DNA from: Comamonas suwonensis
GTDB taxonomy: Bacteria; Pseudomonadota; Gammaproteobacteria; Burkholderiales; Burkholderiaceae_C
Assembly: GCF_012844455.2 (NCBI RefSeq)
Contig: NZ_JABBCQ020000025.1
Coordinates: 1 to 37,347, forward strand
Length of the DNA: 37,347 nucleotides
Direction of reading: 5' to 3'
Of the stretch, positions 1 through 9,917 are shown piece by piece. Both the position numbers and the translations under genes were made by a program. A model generated the notes under the pieces. That model ran no database searches. It worked only from the letters and a program-made list of their open reading frames with translations, and was not told the origin of the DNA. Positions within the stretch are counted from its first letter, which is position 1; every line of letters starts with the position of its first letter.

Positions 1-1
1 T

Positions 2-106
2 CCTGAGCAGGATTCTTATGTGCCGCCCAAGTCGGCGCATATCAAGGCGCTGAATCTGAATGCGCAGGAGATTGATGCCTTGGTTGAGTGGCTGAAAATT
101 TTATAG
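2..106 (+). CDS. C-terminal end of a cytochrome c-like protein (partial)
   Basis: An open frame enters from the left edge and stops with TAG at 104-106. It encodes 34 residues ending in LNAQEIDALVEWLKIL. This ending is typical of the last helix of class I cytochrome c domains, including di-haem cytochrome c peroxidases, where an LTPEEIxALVAFLxxL pattern is common. No CXXCH haem motif lies inside the visible part, so the family is inferred from this short tail alone. It is transcribed toward upp on the opposite strand, and the hairpin at 201-238 lies between the two. Confidence 0.5.
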   Translation, partial: PEQDSYVPPKSAHIKALNLNAQEIDALVEWLKIL

Positions 107-200
107 CGGGTAGCGCTTGTTGGGTAAGGGGTTGGGCGAGTTTTGGCTGCTGCTGAGTGATTGATGTCCAGCCTCTGTCCTTCGCACGGGCCAAACCTAC

Positions 201-238
201 AAAAAAAGCCCCTGCCAGCCAAAGCTGCAGGGGCTTTT
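201..238. terminator. Bidirectional intrinsic terminator between the partial cytochrome gene and upp
   Basis: A nine-base-pair stem, AGCCCCTGC (207-215) with GCAGGGGCT (227-235), has an A-run on its left (201-207) and a short T-run on its right (235-238). It lies 20 to 50 bases past the upp stop on the minus strand, where the A-run becomes the U-tract. It could also serve the plus-strand gene on the left. Confidence 0.75.
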
Positions 239-254
239 CACAAAGCAGGGCCAA

Positions 255-887
255 TTACTTGGTGCCGAAGATACGGTCGCCTGCATCGCCCAGACCAGGC
301 AGGATGTAGCCGTGGCTGTCCAGCTCGCGATCCACGGCTGCGGTGTAGATGTCTACATCGGGGTGGGCGGCTTGCATGGTTTTCACGCCTTCGGGGGCGG
401 CCAGCAGGCACATGAACTTGATGGACTTGGGAGCGCTTTTGTCCTTGAGCTGCTGCACGGCCGCCACGGCCGAGTTGCCGGTCGCCAGCATGGGGTCGAC
501 CACGATCACATCGCGCTCTTGCATGTTCTCAGGCATCTTGTAGTAGTACTCGACGGGCTTGAGGGTCTCGGGGTCGCGGAACAGGCCGATGTGGCCGATG
601 CGTGCGCCGGGCACCACGTTGAGCATGCCGTCCAGAAAGCCGTTACCCGCGCGCAGGATGGAGACCAGGGCCAGCTTTTTGCCGTCGATGACCTTGCCGG
701 TCATTTTTTCCATGGGGGTCTCGATCTCGATGTCTTGCAGGGGGAAGTCGCGTGTCAGCTCGTAGGCCATCAGCGTGGACAGCTCGCCCAGCATGCGGCG
801 AAAGCTGTTGGTGCTGGCTTCCTTGCGGCGCATCAGGGTCAGTTTGTGCTGGACCAATGGGTGGTCAATCAAATGCAAAGTGCTCAT
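255..887 (-). CDS. upp: Uracil phosphoribosyltransferase
   Basis: The 210-residue product joins uracil and PRPP to make UMP in cytosolic pyrimidine salvage. The start is placed at the ATG beginning [16 protein letters not shown], the usual N-terminus and length for the family; the frame stays open upstream but that extension is not family-like. The PRPP-binding loop DPMLATGNS sits at residues 131-139, preceded by the hydrophobic strand VIVV. The [14 protein letters not shown] segment near residue 76-89 and [10 protein letters not shown] at the C-terminus match the uracil-binding part of UPRTases. It is followed by a clear terminator and appears to be monocistronic; the gene upstream on the same strand is 108 bases away behind a hairpin. 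Confidence 0.95.
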   Translation of the reverse strand: MSTLHLIDHPLVQHKLTLMRRKEASTNSFRRMLGELSTLMAYELTRDFPLQDIEIETPMEKMTGKVIDGKKLALVSILRAGNGFLDGMLNVVPGARIGHIGLFRDPETLKPVEYYYKMPENMQERDVIVVDPMLATGNSAVAAVQQLKDKSAPKSIKFMCLLAAPEGVKTMQAAHPDVDIYTAAVDRELDSHGYILPGLGDAGDRIFGTK

Positions 888-944
888 GTTCTTGGTCTTT
901 GTGTTGAAAAGAAGCAGGCCCGCTTGTGACTGGCGCGTGCTTGC

Positions 945-983
945 AAAAAGGAAAACGGGGTGCGGGATGCCCCGCAGCAACCC
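945..983 (-). terminator. Possible terminator downstream of the dehydratase gene
   Basis: Read on the minus strand, GGGGT plus GCGGG (interrupted by a four-base bulge) can pair with CCCGCACCCC, and is followed by CGTTTTCCTTTTT. The bulge and the broken U-tract make it a weak candidate. Its position directly behind the stop codon at 996 supports the call. Confidence 0.4.
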
Positions 984-995
984 CTATTTTCGCTG

Positions 996-1970
996 TCAGT
1001 CGGCCAGAAGGCTGGCGAAACGGGATAAATCCACATTGCCGCCGCTGATCACGATGCCCACGCGCTTGCCCTTCAGGGACTGGCCGCCGTGGATGGCGGC
1101 TGCCAGCGAGAGCGCGCCCGTGGGCTCCACCACGATTTTCATGCGCTCTGCATAAAAGCGCATGGACTCGACCAACTGCTCGTCGTTGACGGTCAGCACC
1201 TCGTTCACGGCCTGCTGGATGATGGCAAAGGTCAGATCGCCAGGCGCCTGTGTCTGTGCGCCATCGGCGATGGTGCGCGGGGTGTCGATCTTGACGATAT
1301 GGCCGGCGCGCAGCGACTGCTGCACATCGTTGCCAGCCTCTGGCTCCACGCCAATGACCTGACAGTTCGGGGCCAGCGCATTGGCCGCCAGCAGGCTGCC
1401 CGACAGCAGGCCGCCGCCGCCCAGGCAGACGAACAGGTAGTCCAGATCGGGCACTTCCTCCAGCAGCTCTTTGACGGCCGTTCCCTGGCCGGCAATCACA
1501 TCGCGGTGGTTATAGGGCGGGATCAGCGTCATGCCGCGCTCGGTGGCGAGGCGCTGAGCAATGGCTTCGCGGTCTTCGGTAAAGCGGTTGTAGGTGACGA
1601 CCTGAGCGCCATAGCCACGCGTGGCGGCCATTTTGGAGGCGGGGGCATCCTCGGGCATGACGATGAGGGCGGGCATGTCCAGCAGCTGCGCAGCCTGGGC
1701 AATGGCTTGTGCGTGGTTGCCGGACGAGAAAGCGAGGGCACCGCCCTTGCGCTGCTCAGGCGTGAACTGGGCCAGCGCGTTATAGGCCCCGCGAAACTTG
1801 AAGGCGCCAATACGCTGCAGGTTCTCGCACTTGAAGAACAGGCGCGCGCCCAGCTGCTCATCCATGGTGCGGCTGCTCAGCACCGGCGTGCGGTGGGCCA
1901 CACCTTGCAGGCGCTTGGCAGCAGCCACGACATCGTCATAGGTAGGAAGCAGGGCGGGGGTGTTGTTCAT
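996..1970 (-). CDS. PLP-dependent threonine/serine dehydratase-like enzyme
   Basis: A 324-residue fold-type II PLP enzyme of the threonine ammonia-lyase / serine racemase / 3-hydroxyaspartate ammonia-lyase group. The PLP lysine is K59 in GAFKFRGA. The phosphate-side SSGNHAQ motif is at about 82-88, and the glycine-rich PLP phosphate loop GGGGLL is at 184-189. There is no C-terminal ACT regulatory domain, so it is the short catabolic form rather than the allosteric biosynthetic IlvA of about 500 residues. The start was set at the ATG of MNNTPALLPTYDDV, which gives the usual length; an upstream in-frame ATG adds 11 unlikely residues. It stands alone on the minus strand. The substrate (L-threonine, L-serine or threo-3-hydroxyaspartate) cannot be settled from sequence. 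Confidence 0.88.
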   Translation of the reverse strand: MNNTPALLPTYDDVVAAAKRLQGVAHRTPVLSSRTMDEQLGARLFFKCENLQRIGAFKFRGAYNALAQFTPEQRKGGALAFSSGNHAQAIAQAAQLLDMPALIVMPEDAPASKMAATRGYGAQVVTYNRFTEDREAIAQRLATERGMTLIPPYNHRDVIAGQGTAVKELLEEVPDLDYLFVCLGGGGLLSGSLLAANALAPNCQVIGVEPEAGNDVQQSLRAGHIVKIDTPRTIADGAQTQAPGDLTFAIIQQAVNEVLTVNDEQLVESMRFYAERMKIVVEPTGALSLAAAIHGGQSLKGKRVGIVISGGNVDLSRFASLLAD

Positions 1971-2130
1971 GGTGATACAGGCTGGGGTAAGAACTGAATC
2001 CATGATAACGGGGCATCGTCTGCCGGCATGTAGATCGGCGCGGTGTTTGACGCGGCAATGTCGATAGGGGCAAACGGCAGCTCAAACGGTTGCTGCGAGG
2101 GAGCCGTGAGCAGGAGCAGTAATGTAAGTA

Positions 2131-2178
2131 AAAAAGGCATCTAGCCCTTTATATGCATGCGCTGGCAGCTATGAAATC
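2131..2178 (-). repeat. Dispersed intergenic repeat, family I, copy 1
   Basis: Reads on the minus strand as GATTTCATAGCTGCCAGCGC followed by ATGCATATAAAGGGCTAGATGCC and a T-run. It shares the plan TTGATAGCT-N4-GCGC-N10-AGGG-TAGAGGC-T-run with copies near 11.2, 13.5, 18.1, 27.9 and 36.6 kb in this window. It occupies the gap between the crotonase and dehydratase genes. Confidence 0.7.
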
Positions 2179-2189
2179 AGCAGTTTCCA

Positions 2190-3086
2190 TCAGTTTTTGT
2201 GGGCGGCTGGGGCAAAGGCATGCAGCGGCTCCAGCGGCGGAAAGTCGCCTTCTCGTTTGGCCTGCATGGCGCTGACGGCCTCCATCACATGGCGGTTGCT
2301 CCAGATGCCGCTTTGCACCCAGCCCATTTGCTGCAGCGAGTCGTGCACGCTGTGGTCGCGGGCATAGTTGATGACCTGCTTGCTGCCCCAGATGGCGACG
2401 GGGGGCTTGGCCGCAATCTCGCGTGCGCAGGCCAGTGCTGCGGTAAGGGCGGCCTCGGGCGATTCATAAACGGCGTTGACCAAGCCGTGGCTGGAGGCTT
2501 CTTGCGCGCTCAGGCGGCGGCCGGTGTATGCCAGCTCTTTGACAATGCCCAGCGGCATGAGCTTGGGCAGACGCTGCAGGCTGCCCAGATCCGCCGTCAT
2601 GCCAATATTGATCTCCTGTACGCAGAAAAACGCCTCGCGGCTGGCGTAGCGTATGCAGGCTGTGGCGACCAGATCCAGTCCGCCGCCCACGCAGGCACCC
2701 TGAATGGCGCAGATCACGGGCATGCGCAGGGCTTCAATCTTATTGAAGGTGGTTTGTAACTGTGCCAGCGTGTCGATGATGGCGGCGCGGCCTTCGGGTG
2801 TGCGGTCGTTGGGGGCGAAACTGGGGTCGGCAAAAGTCTTCAGCGCCATCCCCGCGCAAAAGTGTTTGCCCGTGCTGCTGATGACCAGTGCCCGCGCCTT
2901 GCCGCTGCGGTGCAATGCGTCCAGTACCGCATCCAGCTCTTGCCAGAACGTGGGGTTCAAGGTGTTGAACGTATCGGGGCGGTTGAGCACCAGATGGGCA
3001 ATGTGGTCGATCTGCTCCAGCCGGAAGGCGGTCAGGCCTGTGGGCAGCGAGGTGTCGTGAGAGCTGGTGTCAGAGGTGTTGGGCAT
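2190..3086 (-). CDS. Enoyl-CoA hydratase/isomerase family protein, dienoyl-CoA isomerase type
   Basis: A 298-residue crotonase-fold enzyme. The oxyanion-hole segments are HFCAGMALKTF (about 75-85) and GACVGGGLDLVATACIRYA (130-148). Three acidic residues, D138 (GGGLDL), E158 (VQEIN) and D166 (TADLG), have the same spacing (20 then 8) as the active-site Asp/Glu/Asp of mammalian ECH1, and the following LGSLQRLPK is also ECH1-like. I infer a delta3,5-delta2,4-dienoyl-CoA isomerase role in breakdown of fatty acids with odd-numbered double bonds. The start is placed at the ATG of MPNTSDTSSH; an upstream ATG would add 13 residues. No beta-oxidation genes adjoin it, although an acyl-CoA dehydrogenase lies 10 kb away. 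Confidence 0.82.
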   Translation of the reverse strand: MPNTSDTSSHDTSLPTGLTAFRLEQIDHIAHLVLNRPDTFNTLNPTFWQELDAVLDALHRSGKARALVISSTGKHFCAGMALKTFADPSFAPNDRTPEGRAAIIDTLAQLQTTFNKIEALRMPVICAIQGACVGGGLDLVATACIRYASREAFFCVQEINIGMTADLGSLQRLPKLMPLGIVKELAYTGRRLSAQEASSHGLVNAVYESPEAALTAALACAREIAAKPPVAIWGSKQVINYARDHSVHDSLQQMGWVQSGIWSNRHVMEAVSAMQAKREGDFPPLEPLHAFAPAAHKN

Positions 3087-3183
3087 GCACTGATGGTGTC
3101 CTGTGCGCTGCCGCACGCAAGTCACCCGTGTGACGGGTGGTGTGCTGAATGACCTGGGGAATTCCCTTGCGGCGCCCTGATAG

Positions 3184-3215
3184 CCCAGACTGCCCGCTTG
3201 ATACGGCAGTCTGGG
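3184..3215 (-). terminator. Hairpin downstream of the chemotaxis receptor gene
   Basis: A perfect 11-bp stem, CCCAGACTGCC (3184-3194) with GGCAGTCTGGG (3205-3215), has a ten-base loop. It lies about 30 bases past the receptor stop. No U-tract follows on the minus strand, so it may stabilise the 3' end rather than terminate by itself. Confidence 0.45.
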
Positions 3216-3242
3216 TAAGGCTTGGCGGCCGCTTGCGCAGGT

Positions 3243-4832
3243 TTATGCGTGCAGCGCTGGCTCAGCGTAAGCGAGCACATGGCCTGAAGCGCCGACCTTG
3301 AACACGGACACCATGCCGGTCAGGCGCTGGGTCTGGTCGTGCAGCGAAACGGCGGCTGCGGCGGACTCTTCCACCAGGGCGGCGTTTTGTTGCGTCATCT
3401 GATCCAGATGGGTCACGGCCTGATTGACTTGGCTGATGCCGTCGCGCTGCTCTGTGGAGGAGGCACTGATTTCGCCAATCATGTCAGACACCTTGCGCAC
3501 GCTGCTCACGATGTCTTCCATGACCAGGCCGGTCTGGGAGACCTGCTCGGCTCCGGCATTGACGGCATCTACGGAGGTGCCGATCAGGGTCTTGATTTCC
3601 TTGGCGGCTTCAGCGCTGCGGTGGGCTAGCGCACGGACCTCGCTGGCCACGACGGCAAAGCCACGGCCTTGCTCGCCGGCGCGGGCGGCTTCCACGGCAG
3701 CGTTCAGCGCCAGGATATTGGTCTGGAAGGCGATGGAGTCAATGACACCAATGATGTCGGAGATGCGGTGCGCGCTTTCGTTGATGCGGTTCATGCTGCT
3801 GACGACCGACTCCACGACGCTTCCGCCGCGCTGCGCTGCCTGCGCCGCGTTGCTGGCCAGGTGGGTAGCCTGACGTGCGGTATCTGCGGCCTGTGCCACT
3901 GTTGCCGTGAGCTGCTCCATGCTGGCCGCTGTTTCCTCAAGATTGGAGGCGGTTTGCTCGGTGCGCGCGGACAGGTCGTGGTTGCCTGAGGCAATTTCCG
4001 AAGACGCGGTGGAGATGGAATGCACACTGTCGCGAACATCCGTCACCAGTCCGCGCAAACGGGTGGCCATGGCCGAGACAGAACTCAGCAGCAGGCCGAA
4101 TTCATCTTGACGATGGCTGCTGGCGGTTACCGTCAGATCGCCCTGGGCGATGGCATTGGTCAGCTCCACGGCTTCCGCCAGAGGCCGGGTGATGGAGCGG
4201 GTGAGGGCCAACGCAAGGCCAAGGCCTGCCAGCAGAACCAGGCCTTGCACGGCCCAGGCCCACCAGGCCGCGCGTTGTTGGGCCTGCTGCGTGAGGACGA
4301 TTGCGGCATCGCGCTGCTGCTCTTGCAGCTTTACAAAGGATTCCAGAGAGTCCACATAACGGGTAATGGCGCCCAGATACTGCTCCCGGATGAAGGTGCG
4401 CAGGGCGGCGATGTCTCCCGTGAGTTTGATTTCACGGGCCTGTTTGTTCAGGGCCAGCACTTCGCTGCGCACGGCAGAAATCTGCTCCAGCGCCTTTTTG
4501 TCGGCATCGCTTTGAGCCAGTTTGACCACTTCGGCCTGTAGCTGGGAGTTGGCGACGACACCGGCCTTGACGCGCTCATCCATCAGAGTGGTCAGTTCTT
4601 CGTCGGGTGTCACATTGCTGGTGAGCACGCGCTCGCCCGTGGTTTCCGTCGCGCCTTTCCATTGGAGGGCGAGGTTGATGCGGTTGTCATAGTCGGCCTG
4701 GCTGCGCATGCCTTCCTGCATGGTCTGGGCTGCCATGTGCTGAGTCCATAGCGAGACCGCCAGCATCATTGCCAGCAGTCCGCCGAGGGTGCACCACAGC
4801 TTGGTGGAGACGCGCCATTGATTGAATTGCAT
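3243..4832 (-). CDS. Methyl-accepting chemotaxis protein
   Basis: A 529-residue chemoreceptor that passes periplasmic ligand signals to CheA/CheW. Transmembrane helix 1 is at about 12-32. The periplasmic region (about 33-188) is helical and looks like a four-helix-bundle sensor. Transmembrane helix 2 is at about 189-210. A HAMP segment ([20 protein letters not shown]) follows, then the signalling coiled-coil with the conserved hairpin tip containing [20 protein letters not shown] and [15 protein letters not shown]. The C-terminus does not end in an NWETF-type CheR-docking pentapeptide. It stands alone with no che genes nearby, as is usual for dispersed receptors. The ligand is not predictable. 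Confidence 0.92.
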   Translation of the reverse strand: MQFNQWRVSTKLWCTLGGLLAMMLAVSLWTQHMAAQTMQEGMRSQADYDNRINLALQWKGATETTGERVLTSNVTPDEELTTLMDERVKAGVVANSQLQAEVVKLAQSDADKKALEQISAVRSEVLALNKQAREIKLTGDIAALRTFIREQYLGAITRYVDSLESFVKLQEQQRDAAIVLTQQAQQRAAWWAWAVQGLVLLAGLGLALALTRSITRPLAEAVELTNAIAQGDLTVTASSHRQDEFGLLLSSVSAMATRLRGLVTDVRDSVHSISTASSEIASGNHDLSARTEQTASNLEETAASMEQLTATVAQAADTARQATHLASNAAQAAQRGGSVVESVVSSMNRINESAHRISDIIGVIDSIAFQTNILALNAAVEAARAGEQGRGFAVVASEVRALAHRSAEAAKEIKTLIGTSVDAVNAGAEQVSQTGLVMEDIVSSVRKVSDMIGEISASSTEQRDGISQVNQAVTHLDQMTQQNAALVEESAAAAVSLHDQTQRLTGMVSVFKVGASGHVLAYAEPALHA

Positions 4833-5008
4833 TCGCTGTGCTCTTGTACTGAATAGTTAGATTGCAAAAAAGCGCTTGCTGGCGCTGATTGCGGTTTGTT
4901 ATATGGAAGGAGGCGTGAAGCGACTGCGGCCACTGCAACAAGGCTTGACACGCCCCGTGCGTTCTCGATGGGGCACCGGTGTGCGGCTGGTGAGGGTGTC
5001 GAGAGACT

Positions 5009-5028
5009 CCTTATGTATCGACATAAGG
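5009..5028. promoter_or_regulatory. Short inverted repeat upstream of the chemotaxis receptor
   Basis: CCTTATGT (5009-5016) and ACATAAGG (5021-5028) form an 8-bp perfect inverted repeat around ATCG. It lies about 180 bases upstream of the receptor start in a gene-free stretch (4833-5120). It could be an operator or a small hairpin; nothing else in that gap is recognisable except the terminator at 5073-5097. Confidence 0.3.
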
Positions 5029-5072
5029 GCTGAGAAATTGAGGCTTTTTTAGGTGGTTTGGCTAGACATATC

Positions 5073-5097
5073 AAAAAGGCCTGCAAATGCAGGCCTT
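5073..5097 (-). terminator. Intrinsic terminator of the HerA/DUF853 ATPase gene
   Basis: A 10-bp perfect stem, AAGGCCTGCA (5076-5085) and TGCAGGCCTT (5088-5097), has a two-base loop. The A-run at 5073-5077 becomes the U-tract on the minus strand. It lies 24 bases beyond the ATPase stop codon. Confidence 0.8.
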
Positions 5098-5120
5098 GAG
5101 GAGGGGTGAGGTGCTAAAAC

Positions 5121-6647
5121 TCAGCGCTTTTTGCCGCCAAGAATGCCGCCCAGCACGCCGCGCAGAATTTCCTTGCCCAGGCTGTTGCCCACGGTGCGTA
5201 CGGTGGACTTGGCCATGGTCTGTACCAGGCCGTCATGCTGGCCGCCACGCGGCCCCGTGCGGCCAAACAATAGCTCCTTGAGGCCGTCCATCATGGAGTC
5301 TGTCGCTCCGGCCTGCTGCGCGGCATCCGCAGCGGCGGGCGCATCACCGGGTTTGGCAGGCGTGGCACTGCCTGCGCGGTCGCGCAGCAGCTCGAAGGCC
5401 GATTCACGATCGACGGTCTGCTCATAGACGCCGGCGACCAGCGAGCTGGCGAGCAAAGCCTTGCGCTGCTCCGGCGTGATGGGGCCGAGTTGGCTGCCGG
5501 GCGGAATCACAAAGACGCGCTCCGTCACGCTGGGCCGGCCTTTCTCGTCGAGGAAGCTGATCAGTGCCTCGCCCACGGCCAGCTCGGTAATGGCGGCGGC
5601 GATGTCGAGGCCTGGGTTGGGGCGCATGGTGGATGCCGCCGAGGCTACGGCCTTCTGGTCACGCGGGGTGAAGGCGCGAAGGGCATGCTGCACGCGGTTG
5701 CCTAGTTGGCCCAGCACGGAGTCGGGCACATCCAGCGGGTTCTGGGTGACGAAATACACGCCCACGCCCTTGGAGCGCACCAGGCGCACGACCAGCTCGA
5801 TGCGTTCAATCAGCACCTTGGGTGCGTCGTTGAACAGCAGGTGGGCCTCGTCAAAGAAAAAAACCAGCTTGGGCTTTTCGGGGTCGCCAATTTCCGGCAG
5901 CTGCTCGAACAGTTCGGACAAGAGCCAGAGCAAAAAGGTCGAGTACAGGCGCGGCGCGTTCATCAGCTTGTCGGCCGCCAGCACGTTGATGACGCCCATG
6001 CCGTTGGCATCGGTCTGCATCAAATCGTTGATGTCGAGCATGGGTTCGCCAAAGAATTTGTCGCCGCCCTGGCTTTCGATGGTTAGCAGGCCGCGCTGGA
6101 TGGCGCCGACGCTGGCCGAGCTGATGTTGCCGTACTGCGTGGTGAATTGCTTGCTGTTGTCCGCCACAAAGATCAGCATGGCGCGCAGGTCCTTGAGGTC
6201 CAGCAGCAGCATGCCGTTGTCGTCGGCAATCTTGAAGACGATGTTGAGTACGCCCATCTGCGTCTCGTTCAGGTTCAGCATGCGGCCAATCAGCAGCGGG
6301 CCCATGTCAGAAATAGTGGCGCGCACGGGGTGGCCTTGCTCGCCAAAGACATCCCACAGCGTGGTGGGGCAGGCCAGAGGCTCGGGCAGGGCCAGGCCGC
6401 GCTCTTTGAGGGAGGCTGCGAGCTTGCCTTCAATCTTGCCGCTTTGGCTGATGCCGCTGAGGTCGCCCTTGACGTCGGCCATGAAGACCGGCACGCCAAT
6501 CTGTGAGAAGCTCTCAGCCAGTTTTTGCAGGGTGACGGTCTTGCCGGTACCGGTGGCACCGGTGATGAGGCCATGCCGATTGGCCAGTCCGGGCAGCAGG
6601 AGACATTCTGTGGCAGAGTGCTGGGCAATCAAAAGGGGTGAAGCCAT
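5121..6647 (-). CDS. HerA-like ATPase of the DUF853 family
   Basis: A 508-residue P-loop ATPase of the HerA/FtsK superfamily, the DUF853 (E. coli YjgR-like) group. Walker A GATGTGKT is at residues 30-37 and Walker [10 protein letters not shown] at about 261-269. The arginine-rich segment [18 protein letters not shown] lies near 330-348. The C-terminal tail is rich in Gly/Lys and contains GxLGGKKR. Members are predicted DNA-pumping ATPases, but their cellular role is not established. The start is set at the ATG of [10 protein letters not shown], which has AGGAAA a few bases upstream; the frame remains open ten codons further. It is divergent from yebC, 77 bases away. Confidence 0.88.
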   Translation of the reverse strand: MASPLLIAQHSATECLLLPGLANRHGLITGATGTGKTVTLQKLAESFSQIGVPVFMADVKGDLSGISQSGKIEGKLAASLKERGLALPEPLACPTTLWDVFGEQGHPVRATISDMGPLLIGRMLNLNETQMGVLNIVFKIADDNGMLLLDLKDLRAMLIFVADNSKQFTTQYGNISSASVGAIQRGLLTIESQGGDKFFGEPMLDINDLMQTDANGMGVINVLAADKLMNAPRLYSTFLLWLLSELFEQLPEIGDPEKPKLVFFFDEAHLLFNDAPKVLIERIELVVRLVRSKGVGVYFVTQNPLDVPDSVLGQLGNRVQHALRAFTPRDQKAVASAASTMRPNPGLDIAAAITELAVGEALISFLDEKGRPSVTERVFVIPPGSQLGPITPEQRKALLASSLVAGVYEQTVDRESAFELLRDRAGSATPAKPGDAPAAADAAQQAGATDSMMDGLKELLFGRTGPRGGQHDGLVQTMAKSTVRTVGNSLGKEILRGVLGGILGGKKR

Positions 6648-6724
6648 TCGGTTTTCCTCTGGGGGACTTACAGTCAAAAGTAAAATCTCATCCGCTAGGT
6701 TAAATCAAATATCAAAGGACTCCC

Positions 6725-7444
6725 GTGGCAGGACACAGCAAATGGGCCAACATCCAGCACCGCAAGGGTCGCCAGGATGAAAAACGTGGCCGTATCTGGA
6801 CCCGCATCATTCGTGAAATCATGGTGGCAGCACGCCAGGGCGGCGCTGATCTGACTGCCAACCCGCGCCTGCGTCTGGCGGTGGACAAGGCCAAGGCCGC
6901 GAATATGCCGGCCGACAATATCAAGCGCAACATCGACAAGGCCACGGGCAATCTCGATGGGGTTACGTACGAAGAAATTCGCTACGAAGGCTACGGAATT
7001 GGCGGCGCCGCCATTATTGTGGACACAATGACGGACAATCGCGTGCGGACAGTGGCCGATGTGCGCCATGCTTTCAGCAAGTACGGCGGCAACATGGGCA
7101 CCGAAGGCTCGGTGGCTTTCCAGTTCAAGCATGTGGGACAGCTGATGTTCGCCCCCGGCACGGACGAGGAGAAAGTCATGAATGCCGCACTGGAAGCCGG
7201 TGCCGAGGACGTCATCACCGATGACGAAGGCGGCATCGAGGTGCTGACAGCCCCGGCCGACTTTGAAGCCGTGCGTGATGCACTTCAGGCCGCTGGCCTG
7301 ACCCCGGACATGGCAGAAGTGACCATGCGCCCAGAAAATACAATCGCTCTTGAAGGCGAAGACGCAGCTCGCATGCAGAAGCTGCTGGACATGATTGAGG
7401 ACCTGGACGACGTTCAAGACGTCTACCACAACGCAGACCTATGA
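6725..7444 (+). CDS. yebC: YebC/PmpR family protein
   Basis: A 239-residue member of the YebC/TACO1 family, historically called a transcriptional regulator and more recently linked to translation. It begins at a GTG codon; the hallmark N-terminus [20 protein letters not shown] follows directly, which fixes the start. The family's acidic middle and C-terminal domains are present ([43 protein letters not shown]). Its stop codon overlaps the purD start in ATGA, indicating co-transcription and coupled translation with purD and hemF. Confidence 0.95.
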   Translation: MAGHSKWANIQHRKGRQDEKRGRIWTRIIREIMVAARQGGADLTANPRLRLAVDKAKAANMPADNIKRNIDKATGNLDGVTYEEIRYEGYGIGGAAIIVDTMTDNRVRTVADVRHAFSKYGGNMGTEGSVAFQFKHVGQLMFAPGTDEEKVMNAALEAGAEDVITDDEGGIEVLTAPADFEAVRDALQAAGLTPDMAEVTMRPENTIALEGEDAARMQKLLDMIEDLDDVQDVYHNADL

Positions 7445-8733
7445 AAATTCTTGTGATTGGCGGCGGTGGCCGTGAGCACGCTCTGGCGTGGAAATTGGCT
7501 GAATCGCCCAAAGCGACCAAGGTGTATGTGGCTCCCGGTAACGGTGGCACAGCCCTGGCTGGCGGCAAGCTGGAGAACCTGGACATCACCGATGTGCAGG
7601 CTCTGCGCGAATGGGCGCAAGCCGAAAAAATCGCCGTGACCGTCGTGGGCCCCGAGGCTCCCTTGGCCGCTGGCGTGGTCGATGAGTTCCGCGCTCATGG
7701 CCTGAAAGTCTTTGGTCCAACCAAGGCTGCGGCCCAGCTGGAGTCGTCCAAGGCCTTCTCCAAGGACTTCATGGCGCGCCACAGCATCCCGACGGCGCAG
7801 TATGAAACCTTTACCGACGCCGTAGCGGCCCATGCTTATGTGGACCGTCTGGGCGCGCCTATCGTCATCAAGGCTGACGGTCTTGCTGCTGGCAAGGGCG
7901 TGGTGGTTGCCATGTCGCTGCAGGAAGCGCATGACGCCGTGGATTTCATGCTGGTGGATAACAAATATGGCGTGACCCACAACGAAGGTGGTGCTCGTGT
8001 CGTGATCGAGGAATTCCTCGACGGCGAAGAAGCCTCTTTCATCGTGTTGTGCGATGGCAAGAACGTGCTGGCGCTGGCGACCAGCCAGGATCACAAACGT
8101 CTGAAGGATGGTGACCAGGGCCCCAATACAGGCGGCATGGGCGCTTATTCGCCCGCCCCTGTGGTGACAGCCGATGTGCACCACCGTGCCATGCGCGAAA
8201 TCATTCTGCCCACCATTCGTGGCATGGAAAAAGACGGCGTGACCTACACCGGCTTCCTGTACGCGGGCCTGATGATTGACAAGGCTGGTCAGCTCAAGAC
8301 GCTGGAATTCAATTGCCGCATGGGCGACCCAGAGACTCAGCCCATCATGATGCGCCTCAAGAGCGATCTGGTGGATGTGATGCAGGCAGCCTGCGACGGC
8401 AAGCTCGACCAGTTTGAGCTGCAATGGGATCGCCGCACTGCTCTGGGTGTGGTCATGGCAGCTGCTGGCTATCCTGAAGCGCCCCGCAAGGGCGATGTCA
8501 TCACCGGTCTGCCCGCAGCGGCTGACGATGCCATGGTCTTTCACGCTGGCACCCAGCTGGGCGATGACGGTCAGCCTGTCACCAGCGGCGGACGTGTGCT
8601 GTGCGTGACGGTGCTGGCTGACAGCGTCAAGCAAGCCCAGCAAAAAGTCTATGACGTGGCCCGTGGCATCCATTTCGATGGTGCCCAGTACCGTCGTGAT
8701 ATTGGCTTCCGCGCTATCAAGAAGGCTGACTGA
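7441..8733 (+). CDS. purD: Phosphoribosylamine-glycine ligase
   Basis: A 430-residue GAR synthetase that joins 5-phosphoribosylamine and glycine using ATP in step 2 of purine synthesis. It has the N-terminal [19 protein letters not shown] signature, an ATP-grasp domain with [18 protein letters not shown], and the PurD signature region [18 protein letters not shown]. The length matches the family. The ATG overlaps the yebC stop in ATGA, and the TGA shares one base with the hemF ATG, so the three genes form a tightly coupled operon. Confidence 0.97.
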   Translation: MKILVIGGGGREHALAWKLAESPKATKVYVAPGNGGTALAGGKLENLDITDVQALREWAQAEKIAVTVVGPEAPLAAGVVDEFRAHGLKVFGPTKAAAQLESSKAFSKDFMARHSIPTAQYETFTDAVAAHAYVDRLGAPIVIKADGLAAGKGVVVAMSLQEAHDAVDFMLVDNKYGVTHNEGGARVVIEEFLDGEEASFIVLCDGKNVLALATSQDHKRLKDGDQGPNTGGMGAYSPAPVVTADVHHRAMREIILPTIRGMEKDGVTYTGFLYAGLMIDKAGQLKTLEFNCRMGDPETQPIMMRLKSDLVDVMQAACDGKLDQFELQWDRRTALGVVMAAAGYPEAPRKGDVITGLPAAADDAMVFHAGTQLGDDGQPVTSGGRVLCVTVLADSVKQAQQKVYDVARGIHFDGAQYRRDIGFRAIKKAD

Positions 8734-9686
8734 TGACCCAGTCCTCCTCATCTTTCGTCGCTGACCAGCTGCCCGCAGGCGAGGTACGCGAGTACCTGAT
8801 GGGTCTGCAGACCCGTATCACCGAGGCGCTGGAAGCGATCGAAGGTGAAGGCGGCGCTCGCTTTCTGGCCGATGCCTGGCATAAAGAGCCGGGCGAGAAG
8901 CTGCAGGGCAACGGCATCACCAAGATCATGGAAGGCGGGCGCGTCTTTGAGCGCGCAGGCTGTGGCTTCTCGCATGTGAGTGGCCCGCAGTTACCGCCTT
9001 CGGCGACTCAGCACCGGCCTGAGCTGGCGGGTGCACCGTTTGAAGCCATGGGGGTGTCGCTGGTGTTTCACCCGCGCAACCCCATGGTGCCTACGGTGCA
9101 CATGAATGTGCGCATGATCTCGGCGGGTCACCCCGGCCAGCCCAAAACCTGCTGGTTTGGTGGCGGCATGGATCTGACGCCCGTCTACGGCTTTGAAGAC
9201 GATGCGGTTCATTTTCACCAGACCTGCCGTGATGCGCTGGTGCCGTTTGGCGATGCGCTCTATCCGCGCTTCAAGACCTGGTGTGACGAGTATTTCTTCC
9301 TCAAGCACCGCAACGAGCAGCGCGGCATTGGCGGCATCTTCTTTGATGACTTCAGCGAACTGGGACAGCAGCAGAGCTTTGCCATGTTGCGCTCGGTGGG
9401 CGATGCCTTTTTGAAGTCCTATCTGCCCATTGTGGAGCGTCGCCAGAATGCGGCATATACGCCGCAGCAGGTCGATTTTCAGCGCTATCGTCGTGGCCGC
9501 TATGTGGAGTTCAACCTGGTCTGGGACCGCGGCACGCACTTTGGCCTGCAGTCTGGTGGCCGTACTGAATCCATTTTGCTGTCCATGCCGCCCCATGCGG
9601 ACTGGAGCTATCAGCGCGAAGATGCACCGGGTACGCCCGAACGTGATCTACTCGACAAGTTCCTGATTCGTCGGGACTGGCTGTAA
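8733..9686 (+). CDS. hemF: Oxygen-dependent coproporphyrinogen III oxidase
   Basis: A 317-residue cytosolic enzyme that oxidatively decarboxylates coproporphyrinogen III to protoporphyrinogen IX in haem synthesis. Diagnostic segments include [18 protein letters not shown], the [20 protein letters not shown] stretch, and the near-C-terminal [19 protein letters not shown]. Its ATG overlaps the purD TGA by one base. In related Comamonadaceae it is, to my knowledge, usually followed by nadD, but here it is followed by a hairpin and a non-coding gap. Confidence 0.96.
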   Translation: MTQSSSSFVADQLPAGEVREYLMGLQTRITEALEAIEGEGGARFLADAWHKEPGEKLQGNGITKIMEGGRVFERAGCGFSHVSGPQLPPSATQHRPELAGAPFEAMGVSLVFHPRNPMVPTVHMNVRMISAGHPGQPKTCWFGGGMDLTPVYGFEDDAVHFHQTCRDALVPFGDALYPRFKTWCDEYFFLKHRNEQRGIGGIFFDDFSELGQQQSFAMLRSVGDAFLKSYLPIVERRQNAAYTPQQVDFQRYRRGRYVEFNLVWDRGTHFGLQSGGRTESILLSMPPHADWSYQREDAPGTPERDLLDKFLIRRDWL

Positions 9687-9693
9687 TCAGCCT

Positions 9694-9740
9694 ATTTCCC
9701 TGCTGGCAGCGCATAAAGCCCTGTCAGCAAGGAAATTTTT
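9694..9740 (+). terminator. Probable terminator after hemF
   Basis: ATTTCC-TGCTG (9694-9705) can pair with CAGCA-GGAAAT (9725-9736), each arm having one unpaired base, followed by four T. It is 8 bases past the hemF stop. The internal loop resembles the inner part of the terminator-forming repeat at 13.5 kb, so this may be a diverged copy of repeat family I. Confidence 0.55.
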
Positions 9741-9917
9741 AGAAAACTATAATTTCCATAGCTGGATGCGCACTAATCAATTGGCGCATCAACCTTTTTC
9801 AATGCGTGGTGAGTGCAGGCCTTGCGGGTCTGAATGCTTACGCTAACCCAGCCCTGATACGGGTGTGGCGCGGCACACGCTATATTTGATCCCATCACTT
9901 ACTGATTCCATCGCCTG

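Noticed and set aside
5461..6780. A 439-codon plus-strand frame opposite the DUF853 ATPase
   Set aside because: Ser/Arg-rich antisense frame; the minus strand has Walker A and B motifs.
7423..8751. A 442-codon minus-strand frame opposite purD
   Set aside because: Antisense to a complete purD; His/Ala-rich and without domain features.
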